A DNA stretch of 64,000 bases from Halopseudomonas pelagia CL-AP6 (GTDB lineage Bacteria > Pseudomonadota > Gammaproteobacteria > Pseudomonadales > Pseudomonadaceae): NCBI RefSeq assembly GCF_000410875.1, contig NZ_AROI01000008.1, positions 62,001 through 126,000 of the forward strand, read 5' to 3'. A program made the position numbers and the translations under genes. Positions 30,501 through 37,269 of this stretch are shown here, in pieces. The notes below the pieces were generated by a model. That model saw only the letters and a list, made by a program, of their open reading frames with translations, searched no databases and was not told the DNA's origin. How positions within the stretch are numbered: the stretch's first letter is position 1; every line of letters begins with the position of its first letter.

Positions 30501-33153
30501 AGTCCCGTTCAGGCGGTTTACGGGCAAGTTCAATTGCGGCGTGAACAACCGCTGGCAGGTACACCACCATCAAGATCAACAGTGGCCACAACCAGAGCGT
30601 ACCGATAGCCAGAACCCACCCTGCGGTAAGCAGGGCGACCAACGAAGGCGGAACCAGACTGCGCCGCAAGTTGTCGAGTAGCTTCCAGCGCGAGAGAGCG
30701 GTAAGCGGGTTTGGCTGCCATCGGCTCGCCGTCTTGCCTGATTGCACCCCGGCGTTATCTGCCCCGGTTGCCGAGACGCCCGCAGGCACCCAAGGCAACA
30801 GCCAGGACAGCAGTTGCCAGTCCCCCCGAATCCAGCGGTGGCGACGGCTAGCATCCATCGCATAGGTCGGCGGATAGTCCTCAATCAGATCAACGTCGGT
30901 GATCAGTGCCGACCGGGCGTAACCACCCTCAAGCAGGTCATGGCTGAGGATCAGGTTCTCTGGAAAGCGTCCGTCCACCGCCAGACGAAAGGCATCCACA
31001 TCGTAGATGCCTTTACCGATAAACGAGCCTTCCGCAAAAATATCCTGATAGACATCCGAGACCTCCCGGGTGTACGGATCGATACCTGATTCACCGGCAT
31101 AAAGCCGGGAGAAGCGCGAGCGCCCGGCGCTGTTCAGACTAATGGAAGCGCGCGGCTGAAGAATCGAATAGCCCTCGACAATTCGCCCCCTGGCAGCATC
31201 ATAAACCGGACGATTAAGGGGATGGGCCATGTTACCCACCAGGGCACGGGCCGTATCACGGGGCAGGTGGGTATCGGTATCCAGGGTAATGACGTAACGA
31301 ATGGAGTGCAAAATCGAACAGTCGCCGACCATGTGAGAGAAGGCCCCCTCCGCCTGCCCCCTCAGCAGGGCATTGAACTGCTCCAACTTGCCACGCTTAC
31401 GCTCATAGCCCATCCATACCCGATCCACAGAATTCCATACCCGAGGCCGGTGGAACAGGTAAAAAGGGTCGTAGCCACTGCCACGGTAGGTGCGGTTGAG
31501 CCGCTCTACTTCTGCCCGCGCACGGTCAATGAGCGCGCCGTCTTCAGGCAACACGGCTGCGTCAGCGTCGGGAAAGTCCGTTAGCAGGGCGAAGAAAACA
31601 TTGGCATCGCGGTTGCCGAGATAGCGGATCTCCAGATTCTCCAGAAGATCATCGATATCACTGGCCTTCGCCAGCAGGGTCGGTACGACCACCATGGTCC
31701 GGTGTTCGTCGGGAATACCTTCGGAGAAATCCAGCCTTGGCAGGACTCTTGGCGGCAACAGCAAGGTCAGTAGCATATTAATCAGCGATACCACCAGCGC
31801 AGACGAACCGATGAACAGCGGTACGCTAATCAGCCCAATCTTCCAGCCTGCCGTCGCATCCCAACCTGACCAAGCCACTACTGCGGCAGTGGCTGCAGCA
31901 GTGAGGGTAAAAATGACGCCCAGGTAAAGCCACAAACGACAGTGCCAGAGAACCCGACTCAGTCGTATTCGCAAGGGCAGGGCACAACCAGTGGCTTCGT
32001 TCAGTAGCCGGCGCCCCTGGTCCCTGAGGTAATAACCGACATGGGCACGGCGGTGCTCTTGCCCCAGCTCTGCAGCAGCGGTTCGGGCCAATGCGATGGC
32101 GGTCTGCGCCACTTTCACTTCCGAACAGCGGCTACCGCGGGCAACATCCTCGATTACGTGACGATACCGGTCGCGGGTAGCGAAATCCTGAAGCCTGTAG
32201 GTCCGTGCCGGGTCTCCCTGCAACGCCTGCTCCACCAGGCTCAGGGTTTCGACATAGGTGTTCCAGTCCATGGACCCGATAAAGCGAAGGCTACCAATAC
32301 TGTTGGCTATAGAAATCTGGTTGGCGGCAGCCGTCCGGGCCGCGACCTCAGTCAGTTGGGCCGCGGTGACGCCCTGCTCAGACAATTTGTGCTCCAGCCA
32401 GGTCTGGACAAAGGCCATGGCTGGCCCCTGAGCCTGCAACCGAGCGTAGAACTCTTCGACAAAAGGCGCCGTCAGGGGCACCTCTGCCTGAACGAAGTCC
32501 GCCAGCACATGAACCAGCTTGCCTGGCTGCTGCTCTGCAGTCACCAGCATCCGATTGGCCCAGGACACAGCCACTTCCCGCTCTTCATGCCGCCGAGCAA
32601 TCTGGACTCCAACCCTACGCAGATTTTCCAGCAGTGCCAGGCGCAACATGATCGGAAAGGCCCACAGCTCACCCAGCTTAAGGGGGGTCATGGTCTGATA
32701 GGAGGCAAGGAACTGGGTTGCGTTTTCACTATCCAGGCGCCCATCGCCGTGGCAAATAAGCTCGAGCGCCAGATCATAAACCCGGGGATAGCCGGCAGAC
32801 AGGCCGTTTTTCAAGCGTGGCAGCTGCTGGCTGTAACCCCGGGGCAAGTGCCCTCTTGCCAACCCGATCTGCTGCTCAATGAGGTAGAAGTTATCAAGTA
32901 ACCAGGCTTCCGAGGGAACAAAACGCTCGGTTGTTGCCGTAGCAGTCACCACATCGTAAGCGGCCAGCAACACCTCTTCGTTATCTTTCAGGCGCGGCAA
33001 CAGCTTGTCCGCTCCTGGTCGGGGGTCGATCTCATGCTGGCCGGCCAGGATTAATGCGTGGCGCTTCAACTGCTCAATGCTGAACAGTTCGGATCGCAAC
33101 AGTTCCGCATCACTGCTCTTCTGAAAGTCCTGGAATCTCGACATGGCACTCAT
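24517..33153 (-). CDS. ndvB: Cyclic beta-1,2-glucan synthase-like giant enzyme (GT84/GH94)
   Basis: 2878 residues, close to the length of rhizobial NdvB and Brucella Cgs. Order: N-terminal cytoplasmic region; membrane segments near 415-470; a GT84 domain (MVVVPTLLAKASDIDDLLEN, VITLDTDTHLPRDTARALVG, AMDASRRHRWIRGDWQLLSW) with the DxD and QxxRW-like motifs; further membrane segments near 830-1000; a glucoamylase-like domain; two beta-sandwich regions; and a C-terminal GH94 phosphorylase domain with a CGDWNDGMNLVG catalytic motif (about residue 2545). In characterised homologs one chain does initiation, elongation, length control and cyclisation, giving periplasmic glucans for osmotic adaptation and host interaction. 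The start is ATG 33153; an ATG three codons later is equally possible. It is single and not in an obvious operon. Confidence 0.85.
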   Translation of the reverse strand: MSAMSRFQDFQKSSDAELLRSELFSIEQLKRHALILAGQHEIDPRPGADKLLPRLKDNEEVLLAAYDVVTATATTERFVPSEAWLLDNFYLIEQQIGLARGHLPRGYSQQLPRLKNGLSAGYPRVYDLALELICHGDGRLDSENATQFLASYQTMTPLKLGELWAFPIMLRLALLENLRRVGVQIARRHEEREVAVSWANRMLVTAEQQPGKLVHVLADFVQAEVPLTAPFVEEFYARLQAQGPAMAFVQTWLEHKLSEQGVTAAQLTEVAARTAAANQISIANSIGSLRFIGSMDWNTYVETLSLVEQALQGDPARTYRLQDFATRDRYRHVIEDVARGSRCSEVKVAQTAIALARTAAAELGQEHRRAHVGYYLRDQGRRLLNEATGCALPLRIRLSRVLWHCRLWLYLGVIFTLTAAATAAVVAWSGWDATAGWKIGLISVPLFIGSSALVVSLINMLLTLLLPPRVLPRLDFSEGIPDEHRTMVVVPTLLAKASDIDDLLENLEIRYLGNRDANVFFALLTDFPDADAAVLPEDGALIDRARAEVERLNRTYRGSGYDPFYLFHRPRVWNSVDRVWMGYERKRGKLEQFNALLRGQAEGAFSHMVGDCSILHSIRYVITLDTDTHLPRDTARALVGNMAHPLNRPVYDAARGRIVEGYSILQPRASISLNSAGRSRFSRLYAGESGIDPYTREVSDVYQDIFAEGSFIGKGIYDVDAFRLAVDGRFPENLILSHDLLEGGYARSALITDVDLIEDYPPTYAMDASRRHRWIRGDWQLLSWLLPWVPAGVSATGADNAGVQSGKTASRWQPNPLTALSRWKLLDNLRRSLVPPSLVALLTAGWVLAIGTLWLWPLLILMVVYLPAVVHAAIELARKPPERDWMVHLKLASQSAQRPLAMAVLNLMLLPYEAWLCLDAIMRSGLRMLFTRKGLLIWQLPYYRTRNACQTLTDYVKELWVAPVLVAALCSVMLLSGVTLTAWFYLTPVFILWLLSPVAVWWVSQPAGLLVSGVSLQQQAFLRTAARRTWRFFDEFVGPADNWLPPDNFQEYPEPLIASRTSPTNMGMSLLADLAASDFGYITAGECLQRVGATLSSMEHLERYRGHFYNWYDTRTLEPLRPQYVSSVDSGNLIGCLLTLQAGLAEFRCQPVVSMLAFQGLQDTLQVLAEYLPAAGPTVLADIVEQLQGRLTSSMQDETAVTPAGVREALSVVAPLAATLFDALPPDSEEELSYWARALVQQCRGLSAELDLLLPDNESFDRVPSLLEAADATGDAGSQARQRLTVISDLIERCCQVALMDFDFLYDRASGLLAIGYDVDERRRDPSCYDLLASEARLASFLVIAQGQVPQKHWFSLGRLLTSHGANISLISWSGSMFEYLMPQLLLPGFTGTLLDQACKAAVARQIEYGLQREVPWGISESCYNATDLQQVYQYRAFGVPGLGFKRGLGDDLVIAPYASALALTVMPDEASRNLQVLADSGFLGAYGFYEAIDYTPARVPRGKTFAIVRSYMAHHQGMSLLAYAHALLRQPMQRRFMSDPQVRATELLLQERVPKQGATVHPHAAEVSAAARPPELDTEAVMRVFTNPHMALPEVHLLSNGSYHLMVTHSGGSYSRWRDLAITRWREDVTADNWGTFVYLRDRDTGLYWSNAYQPTLRKADRYEAIFVQERAEYRRTDQDVEAHTEISVSPEDDVEIRRITLTNQSSRPRRIEMTSYAEVVLAPLNADLAHRAFSNLFVQTEILPDHRAILCTRRRRVPEESVPWMFHLFTAPERAAGTPSYETDRARFIGRGRTVANPAMLDALASADLSNSEGSVLDPIVAIRRTVRLPADEAVTVQVISGAANTREEALALIEKYSDWHFVDRAFEMAWLQSQEVLCHLNAKEAEIQVFGRLANSVIYGTGLRRALPGVIVRNQLGQSGLWRFGISGDLPMVLLQIGDINRIDLVRQVLQAHAYWRLKGLVVDLVIINEDFSGYRAELQDRIIGLINTGLEAHVLNRQGGVFVRRSEELSEDERVLLQTVARIVFSDSTDTQIEQVERRASTQRISDRLRPLRKREPETIEPLPPRDLLFDNGLGGFTPDGREYVIRLEPGETTPAPWSNVIASPYIGTVVSESGSAYTWVENAHEFRLTTWHNDPLSDSSGEAFYVRDEETGAYWSPTPLPARGRTGYICRHGFGYSVFEHTEAGISSELTTYVAMDAPVKCVVVRLHNQSDRPRHLSLCGYWELVMGEWRHTNLMHIVTETDPHSGAVFARNAYGRECAGRVVFAHASARDQSHCGNRGEFIGRNGSLRKPAAMRRTHLSGGTGAGLDPCAAIQTRVDLLAGQEIEIVFVFGAAADAAEARAYIKRFGGPAGAGDALEAVKDHWDRTLGAVQVETPDPALNIMANGWLVYQTLSCRYWGRSGYYQSGGAFGFRDQLQDSLALMHTTPWIVREQLLRCAGHQFLKGDVQHWWHPPKGQGVRTHFSDDYLWLPYVTCRYVAATGDTGVLDEQVHFIEGRELNLDEEAYYDQPQRSPIAASLYQHCVSALRYGLKFGPHRLPLMGCGDWNDGMNLVGPGGRGESVWLAWFLYDNLQGFAALAQARSDDEFADECRTQAETLRGHVESSAWDGAWYRRAWFDDGTPLGSSSNDECQIDSISQSWSIISGGGDPIRARQAMEAVNTRLVCREAQLIRLLDPPFDLSKLEPGYIKGYVPGVRENGGQYTHAAIWTTMAFAMLGDAERAWDLYGMLNPINHGHTPETVALYKVEPYVMCADIYGSQPHTGRGGWTWYTGASGWMYRLTIETLLGLQLDVDCLRITPCLPAGWPSYKVSYRYRETVYQITIRRTGERSRDVTRVMLDGQTLEHAGRAGPERGRIPLVDDLQPHEVDVELG

Positions 33154-33306
33154 TCCATATAGTGCGAGGATAATTCAGACCAAAGAAATCTGCATGGGGC
33201 ATGGCGCAAACTGGCCTGGGTAAGTTCCGGATTCAATTCCCCGCCAACGAGTATAGATGGTCAGGGGTTTGCGGCAGGCCCGCTGCACGGGCGGGTAAGT
33301 GATAAA

Positions 33307-34017
33307 TCAGGCTGTGGCGCGCGCCTGCTTCTCCAGCTCGACTTTCAACGCCGGATCCAGCGCCAATTGCCGGGCCAGCTCTTCCAGATAGGAGCGCTCC
33401 ATAAAGTTCTCCTCATCCACCATCAACAGGCTGGCCAGATACATTTCTGCGGCCATTTCCGGCGTGGTCGCCGAACTGGCGATATCCCTGGGTTCCAGGG
33501 GCTTGTTCAGCTCCTGATCAAACCAGCGCTGCAAATCAGTATCCTGAATCAGCTTGGCGACCTCGCCATCGATCAGTTCGCGCTCACGATCTTCTATATG
33601 TCCGTCTGCCTTGGCCGCACCTATCACTGCCCGCAAAATTGCCTGGCTATGCTCTTCTGCCTGGGCCGGTGGCAGACGATCCACGGTTTGCGGCTCAATC
33701 TGCCGCTGCGGCTGAGAGCCATTTTGCTCTTGCCAGTTGCTGTAAGCTTTGTAAGCAACCACGCCCAGTGCAGCAAGCCCACCATAGGTAATCACTTTAC
33801 CGCCCATTTTGCGGGCTTTCTTACTGCCCAATAACAAGCCAATAGCACCCGCGCCAAGCGCACCACCACCGGCTCCCGAGAGCAAGCCACTGAGCGTTGA
33901 GCCGGCCATTGTCCCGGCCGATCGACGCTGAGCGTTTTCGCCCTGGGCGGCGGAGCTGCCTTGAAGCAGGTCGGATCCGGATTTGAGCAACTGGTCAAGC
34001 AAGCCACGTGTAATCAT
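33307..34017 (-). CDS. DUF533 (YebE/TerB-like) inner membrane protein
   Basis: 236 residues. A glycine-rich hydrophobic stretch (GAGGGALGAGAIGLLLGSKK, then KVITYGGLAALGVVAYKAYS) is followed by a proline/glutamine linker and a C-terminal helical TerB-like domain (LRAVIGAAKADGHIEDRERE, EMYLASLLMVDEENFMERSY), the DUF533 layout. E. coli YebE is the best known relative and responds to envelope and zinc stress; the molecular role is not known. Single gene, divergent from the NAD(P)-binding protein at 34149. Confidence 0.85.
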   Translation of the reverse strand: MITRGLLDQLLKSGSDLLQGSSAAQGENAQRRSAGTMAGSTLSGLLSGAGGGALGAGAIGLLLGSKKARKMGGKVITYGGLAALGVVAYKAYSNWQEQNGSQPQRQIEPQTVDRLPPAQAEEHSQAILRAVIGAAKADGHIEDRERELIDGEVAKLIQDTDLQRWFDQELNKPLEPRDIASSATTPEMAAEMYLASLLMVDEENFMERSYLEELARQLALDPALKVELEKQARATA

Positions 34018-34148
34018 GTACGCCTCTAACGAAAGTAAAACCCCAGATAAGATGCTACTTTTACAATATTAGTTCGATTATCCACCCCAAACTTAACTCA
34101 ACCTTGACCTTGGTATTTCCCGCCCACCTGAATTGATCTGGAGAGAAC

Positions 34149-34802
34149 ATGACAGCCAGCAGGCCTCTCACGCTATTGATATTGGGTGGCACCGGATTGG
34201 TAGGCGGCCAATTGGTCGAGGCGGCCCTGAATCACCCGCTGGTCGACACCGTCGTAGCCCCCACGCGACGCCCCCTGCGGGCACGGGCCGGATTATTGAA
34301 TCCGCAAGTGGACTATGCCCATCTGCCTGAGCAAGCGCTCTGGTGGCGCACCGACGCGGTCCTTTGTGCGCTGGGCACCACCTTGAAGCTAGCGGGCAGC
34401 CAAGCGGCTTTCCGCGAAGTCGACTATCACTATGTGCTGGACGCCGCGCGGTTAGCGCGGCAAGCAGGTACACCGACCTTTGTGCTGAACTCTTCCTTGG
34501 GCGCGGACGCCAATGCCCGCTCGTTCTACCTGCGCACCAAGGGCGAAACCGAGCGCGACCTGGCGCGGCTGGGATTCCAGTCGTTGAGCTACGTCCGCCC
34601 CTCGCTGCTGGATGGCGGGGTGCGACCTGACGCGCGCCCCGCCGAGGCCGCCGGACTCTGGCTGGCGCGGCGCTTGAAAGGCGTAATCCCGCCACGCTAC
34701 CGCGCGGTATCGACGCAGGCGGTAGCTGAATGCATGCTGGCTCAGGCGCTAGGAGCGAAACCTGGCATAGTCGCAGTCGAATCCAATGACATTATCCGTT
34801 GA
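34149..34802 (+). CDS. NAD(P)-binding oxidoreductase (NmrA/atypical SDR, HTATIP2-like)
   Basis: 217 residues with an N-terminal Rossmann dinucleotide motif (LLILGGTGLVGGQLVEAAL), a second strand with basic residues (APTRRPLR), a CALGTT segment and a later VLNSSLGADANARSFYLRTK segment where the YxxxK pair of the SDR superfamily is present (Y-L-R-T-K). Start ATG 34149 follows GGAGAGA. The substrate is unknown. Confidence 0.8.
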   Translation: MTASRPLTLLILGGTGLVGGQLVEAALNHPLVDTVVAPTRRPLRARAGLLNPQVDYAHLPEQALWWRTDAVLCALGTTLKLAGSQAAFREVDYHYVLDAARLARQAGTPTFVLNSSLGADANARSFYLRTKGETERDLARLGFQSLSYVRPSLLDGGVRPDARPAEAAGLWLARRLKGVIPPRYRAVSTQAVAECMLAQALGAKPGIVAVESNDIIR

Positions 34803-34923
34803 CGGCCCGGTACTCCTGCTTTCATATAGTGGCACTTTGCCTTAATGTTGTATTTAAGGGTCGCCGGACCATGCCCGGCTATACTGCCCCTAGCACTCGC
34901 CCTTTTGTACATGCCCTGCTCGG

Positions 34924-36537
34924 ATGCTCTCTATGATTGATTACAGCAACAAACGCTTTCTGGTTGTCGATGATTTTTCCGAATTCCGCACAGCCGTGGC
35001 TGGCATGCTACGCATGATGGCGGTGAAACAGGTGGACTCCGCGCCACGCGGCGAGGATGCGATAGCGTTATGCCGCAACAATAAATACGACGTAATTTTG
35101 CACGACTACAATCTGGGCGCTGGCAAGAACGGCCAGCAGGTGCTTGAAGAGCTACATCACTTAAAACTGATCAGCCCGCACTGCATTTTTGTCATGTGTA
35201 CCGCCGAAAGCAGTCAGGCGATGGTGATGAGTGCGTTGGAATGTGAACCGGACGCCTACCTGACCAAACCCTTTAACCGCGCTAGCCTACAACAGCGACT
35301 GGATAAGTTGGTCGAGCGCAAGACCGCGCTCAAGCCGATACTCGACGCCCTGGCCCGGGAAGATCACCGCGGCGTTCTGGCCGCCTGCGAAAAAGTCACG
35401 CTGGAGCACAAGCGCTTCGCGCCGCAATGCCTGCGTTACCAAGCTAACGCGCTCAAGGCGCTGGGCCAGCGGGCCGAGCTGGAAAAACTGCTGCAGGCGC
35501 AGTTGACTGACCGACCCATGCCTTGGGCGTTGATTGCCCTGGGCCAGCTGTGGCTAGAGCAAGGCAAGCTGGATCAGGCGCTGGAGCTATTCCGTTCGGC
35601 CATCAGCCAGTTCCCGATGCTACCAGCGCTGTTCGACGGGCTGGCCGCCGTACTCGAAGCCATGGGCGAGCCGAAACAGGCGCAGGAGTATATCGAGCAG
35701 GGCATCAAGATCTCGCCGAACAGCCTGCAGCGCCAGCAATCCCTAGGCAAGCTGGCCAAGGCCAACGGCGACTTTGATAACGCGGTGCGAGCTTACCGAC
35801 AGGCAGTGGATCTGGGCCATAATTCGCAATTTCGTAACCCGGAGAGCCATCTTGGGCTGGCCTTAAGCCTGAATGATCAAGCCGGCGACCAGGCTCCCAA
35901 CCCCCGCGCCCTGCTGGAAATTCGCAAGACGCTCGGCGATTTGGGCAAAAGCTGGAAGGGCGATACCAACCTGCAGGTACGCGCGCAGCTGGCTGAAGCC
36001 AGCACGCTGGTCAAGACCGGTGACCGGCTCGGCGCAGACAAGCTGATCCAGCAGGCTGCGGCCCAGTTCAGCGAACTCGATACCTTCTTTTCCGCCGAGG
36101 TGGCACTGGAGGTTGCCGGGCAGCTCAAGGCCCTGGGGCAGGAAGACCATGCCAAGAACATCCTGCACACCTGCGCAGAAATGTACGGTGACGACGCCAA
36201 CGTCATGGCGTCGATCGCCCAACAGACCGATGATCCGGCGATTCTGAATGGTGGCAAGGCCGCGCAGGAGCTGAACCGGCAGGGCATTCGCCTCTATCAG
36301 CAGCAACAGTTCGCCGATGCACTGCCGTTGTTCCGCCAGGCTCAGACGTTACAACCACGCAATATCAGCTTCGCTCTGAACACGGCCCAATCGTTATTGC
36401 GCATGCTCCTGGCGCAACCCGACCCGGAACTCAAAGCGCAATGCCTGCACTGCCTCGAACAGGTGCGCAGCATGCCTGATAGCGATGCTCGGCATGAGCG
36501 TTATCAAAAACTCTGTAAAACGGTAGCGGGTCTGTGA
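34924..36537 (+). CDS. Response regulator with C-terminal TPR array
   Basis: 537 residues. Receiver domain 8-130 with acidic pair D16/D17, phosphoacceptor D61 (VILHDYNLGAGKNG), T93 and K115 (LTKPF): all catalytic residues are present. From about 145 to 525 the protein is a helical TPR array (ALIALGQLWLEQGKLDQALE, ALFDGLAAVLEAMGEPKQAQ, GIRLYQQQQFADALPLFRQA). It has no DNA-binding or enzymatic output domain, so the output is presumably a protein-protein contact through the TPRs. Its TGA overlaps the GTG of the following kinase gene by 4 bases. Start ATG 34924 has a weak ribosome binding site; ATG 34933 is an alternative. Confidence 0.88.
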   Translation: MLSMIDYSNKRFLVVDDFSEFRTAVAGMLRMMAVKQVDSAPRGEDAIALCRNNKYDVILHDYNLGAGKNGQQVLEELHHLKLISPHCIFVMCTAESSQAMVMSALECEPDAYLTKPFNRASLQQRLDKLVERKTALKPILDALAREDHRGVLAACEKVTLEHKRFAPQCLRYQANALKALGQRAELEKLLQAQLTDRPMPWALIALGQLWLEQGKLDQALELFRSAISQFPMLPALFDGLAAVLEAMGEPKQAQEYIEQGIKISPNSLQRQQSLGKLAKANGDFDNAVRAYRQAVDLGHNSQFRNPESHLGLALSLNDQAGDQAPNPRALLEIRKTLGDLGKSWKGDTNLQVRAQLAEASTLVKTGDRLGADKLIQQAAAQFSELDTFFSAEVALEVAGQLKALGQEDHAKNILHTCAEMYGDDANVMASIAQQTDDPAILNGGKAAQELNRQGIRLYQQQQFADALPLFRQAQTLQPRNISFALNTAQSLLRMLLAQPDPELKAQCLHCLEQVRSMPDSDARHERYQKLCKTVAGL

Positions 36538-37238
36538 GCGACGATCCTCAGGATTCGCCAGCGGGGCTGGATTTTTCCACGGTGATTGCATCGACCGTGC
36601 ACGACATGAAGAACTCGCTGGGCATGTTGATGCAGGCCTACCAGCAATGGTCCGCCGACCTGCCCCCCGACGTGACCGACAACCGCGAGCGTGGAGTGAT
36701 CGAGTATGAATCCCTGCGCCTTAACGGCATGCTGGTGCAGATGCTCAGCCTGTACAAGCTGGGGGTCAATCAATTGCCCATGCGCCCGGCCTGGATGGAA
36801 GTGGAAGACTTTCTCCAGGCGCAGTTGGCCCGGCATGACGAAATTCTCGCCTCACGCCGTATCATCGGCACTTACCAGGTGGAGGAGGACGGGCAATTGG
36901 CGTTCTTTGATGCCGAACTGGTCGGCTCGGTGGTCGGTAATGTGATCAACAACTCGATCCGCTATGCCCGCTCGGCCATTCATCTGCAGGCCTGGACCGA
37001 AGACGAGCAATTGGTCATTTCCATCAGCGACGACGGCCAGGGCTATCCGCCGAGCATGATCGAGGATCAATCCGATTATGTGCTGGGTATCAATATGAGT
37101 ACCGGCAGCACCGGGCTCGGCCTGTATTTCGGCCAACGTATTGCCGAATTGCACCAGCGCAACGGTCAGCATGGGCATATTCAACTGCTTAACGGCGGGC
37201 CACTGGATGGCGGCGAGTTTCGGATCTATTTGCCGTAA
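36534..37238 (+). CDS. Small cytoplasmic sensor histidine kinase
   Basis: 234 residues, GTG start overlapping the upstream stop. Only a HisKA-like helix pair with H23 (STVHDMKNSLG) and an HATPase domain are present: N-box 136-145 (NVINNSIRYA), G1 166-170 (DDGQG), G2 191-197 (GSTGLGL). There are no membrane segments and no separate sensor domain, so the signal must reach it through partner proteins. The H-box is HDMKN rather than the common HE/HDL-R form. It almost certainly acts with the TPR response regulator encoded immediately before it. Confidence 0.87.
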   Translation: MSDDPQDSPAGLDFSTVIASTVHDMKNSLGMLMQAYQQWSADLPPDVTDNRERGVIEYESLRLNGMLVQMLSLYKLGVNQLPMRPAWMEVEDFLQAQLARHDEILASRRIIGTYQVEEDGQLAFFDAELVGSVVGNVINNSIRYARSAIHLQAWTEDEQLVISISDDGQGYPPSMIEDQSDYVLGINMSTGSTGLGLYFGQRIAELHQRNGQHGHIQLLNGGPLDGGEFRIYLP

Positions 37239-37269
37239 CCAATGCCCGCCGCTAACCGCCATAACCGGT

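Noticed and set aside
33240..33300. Terminator after the DUF533 gene
   Set aside because: Only a 5-base GCCCG/CGGGC stem without a T-run; too weak to call.
37239..37269. Terminator between the small kinase and the Amt fusion gene
   Set aside because: An imperfect GCTAACC/GGTTTAGC pairing exists but has a bulge, extends into the coding end and lacks a T-run on either strand.
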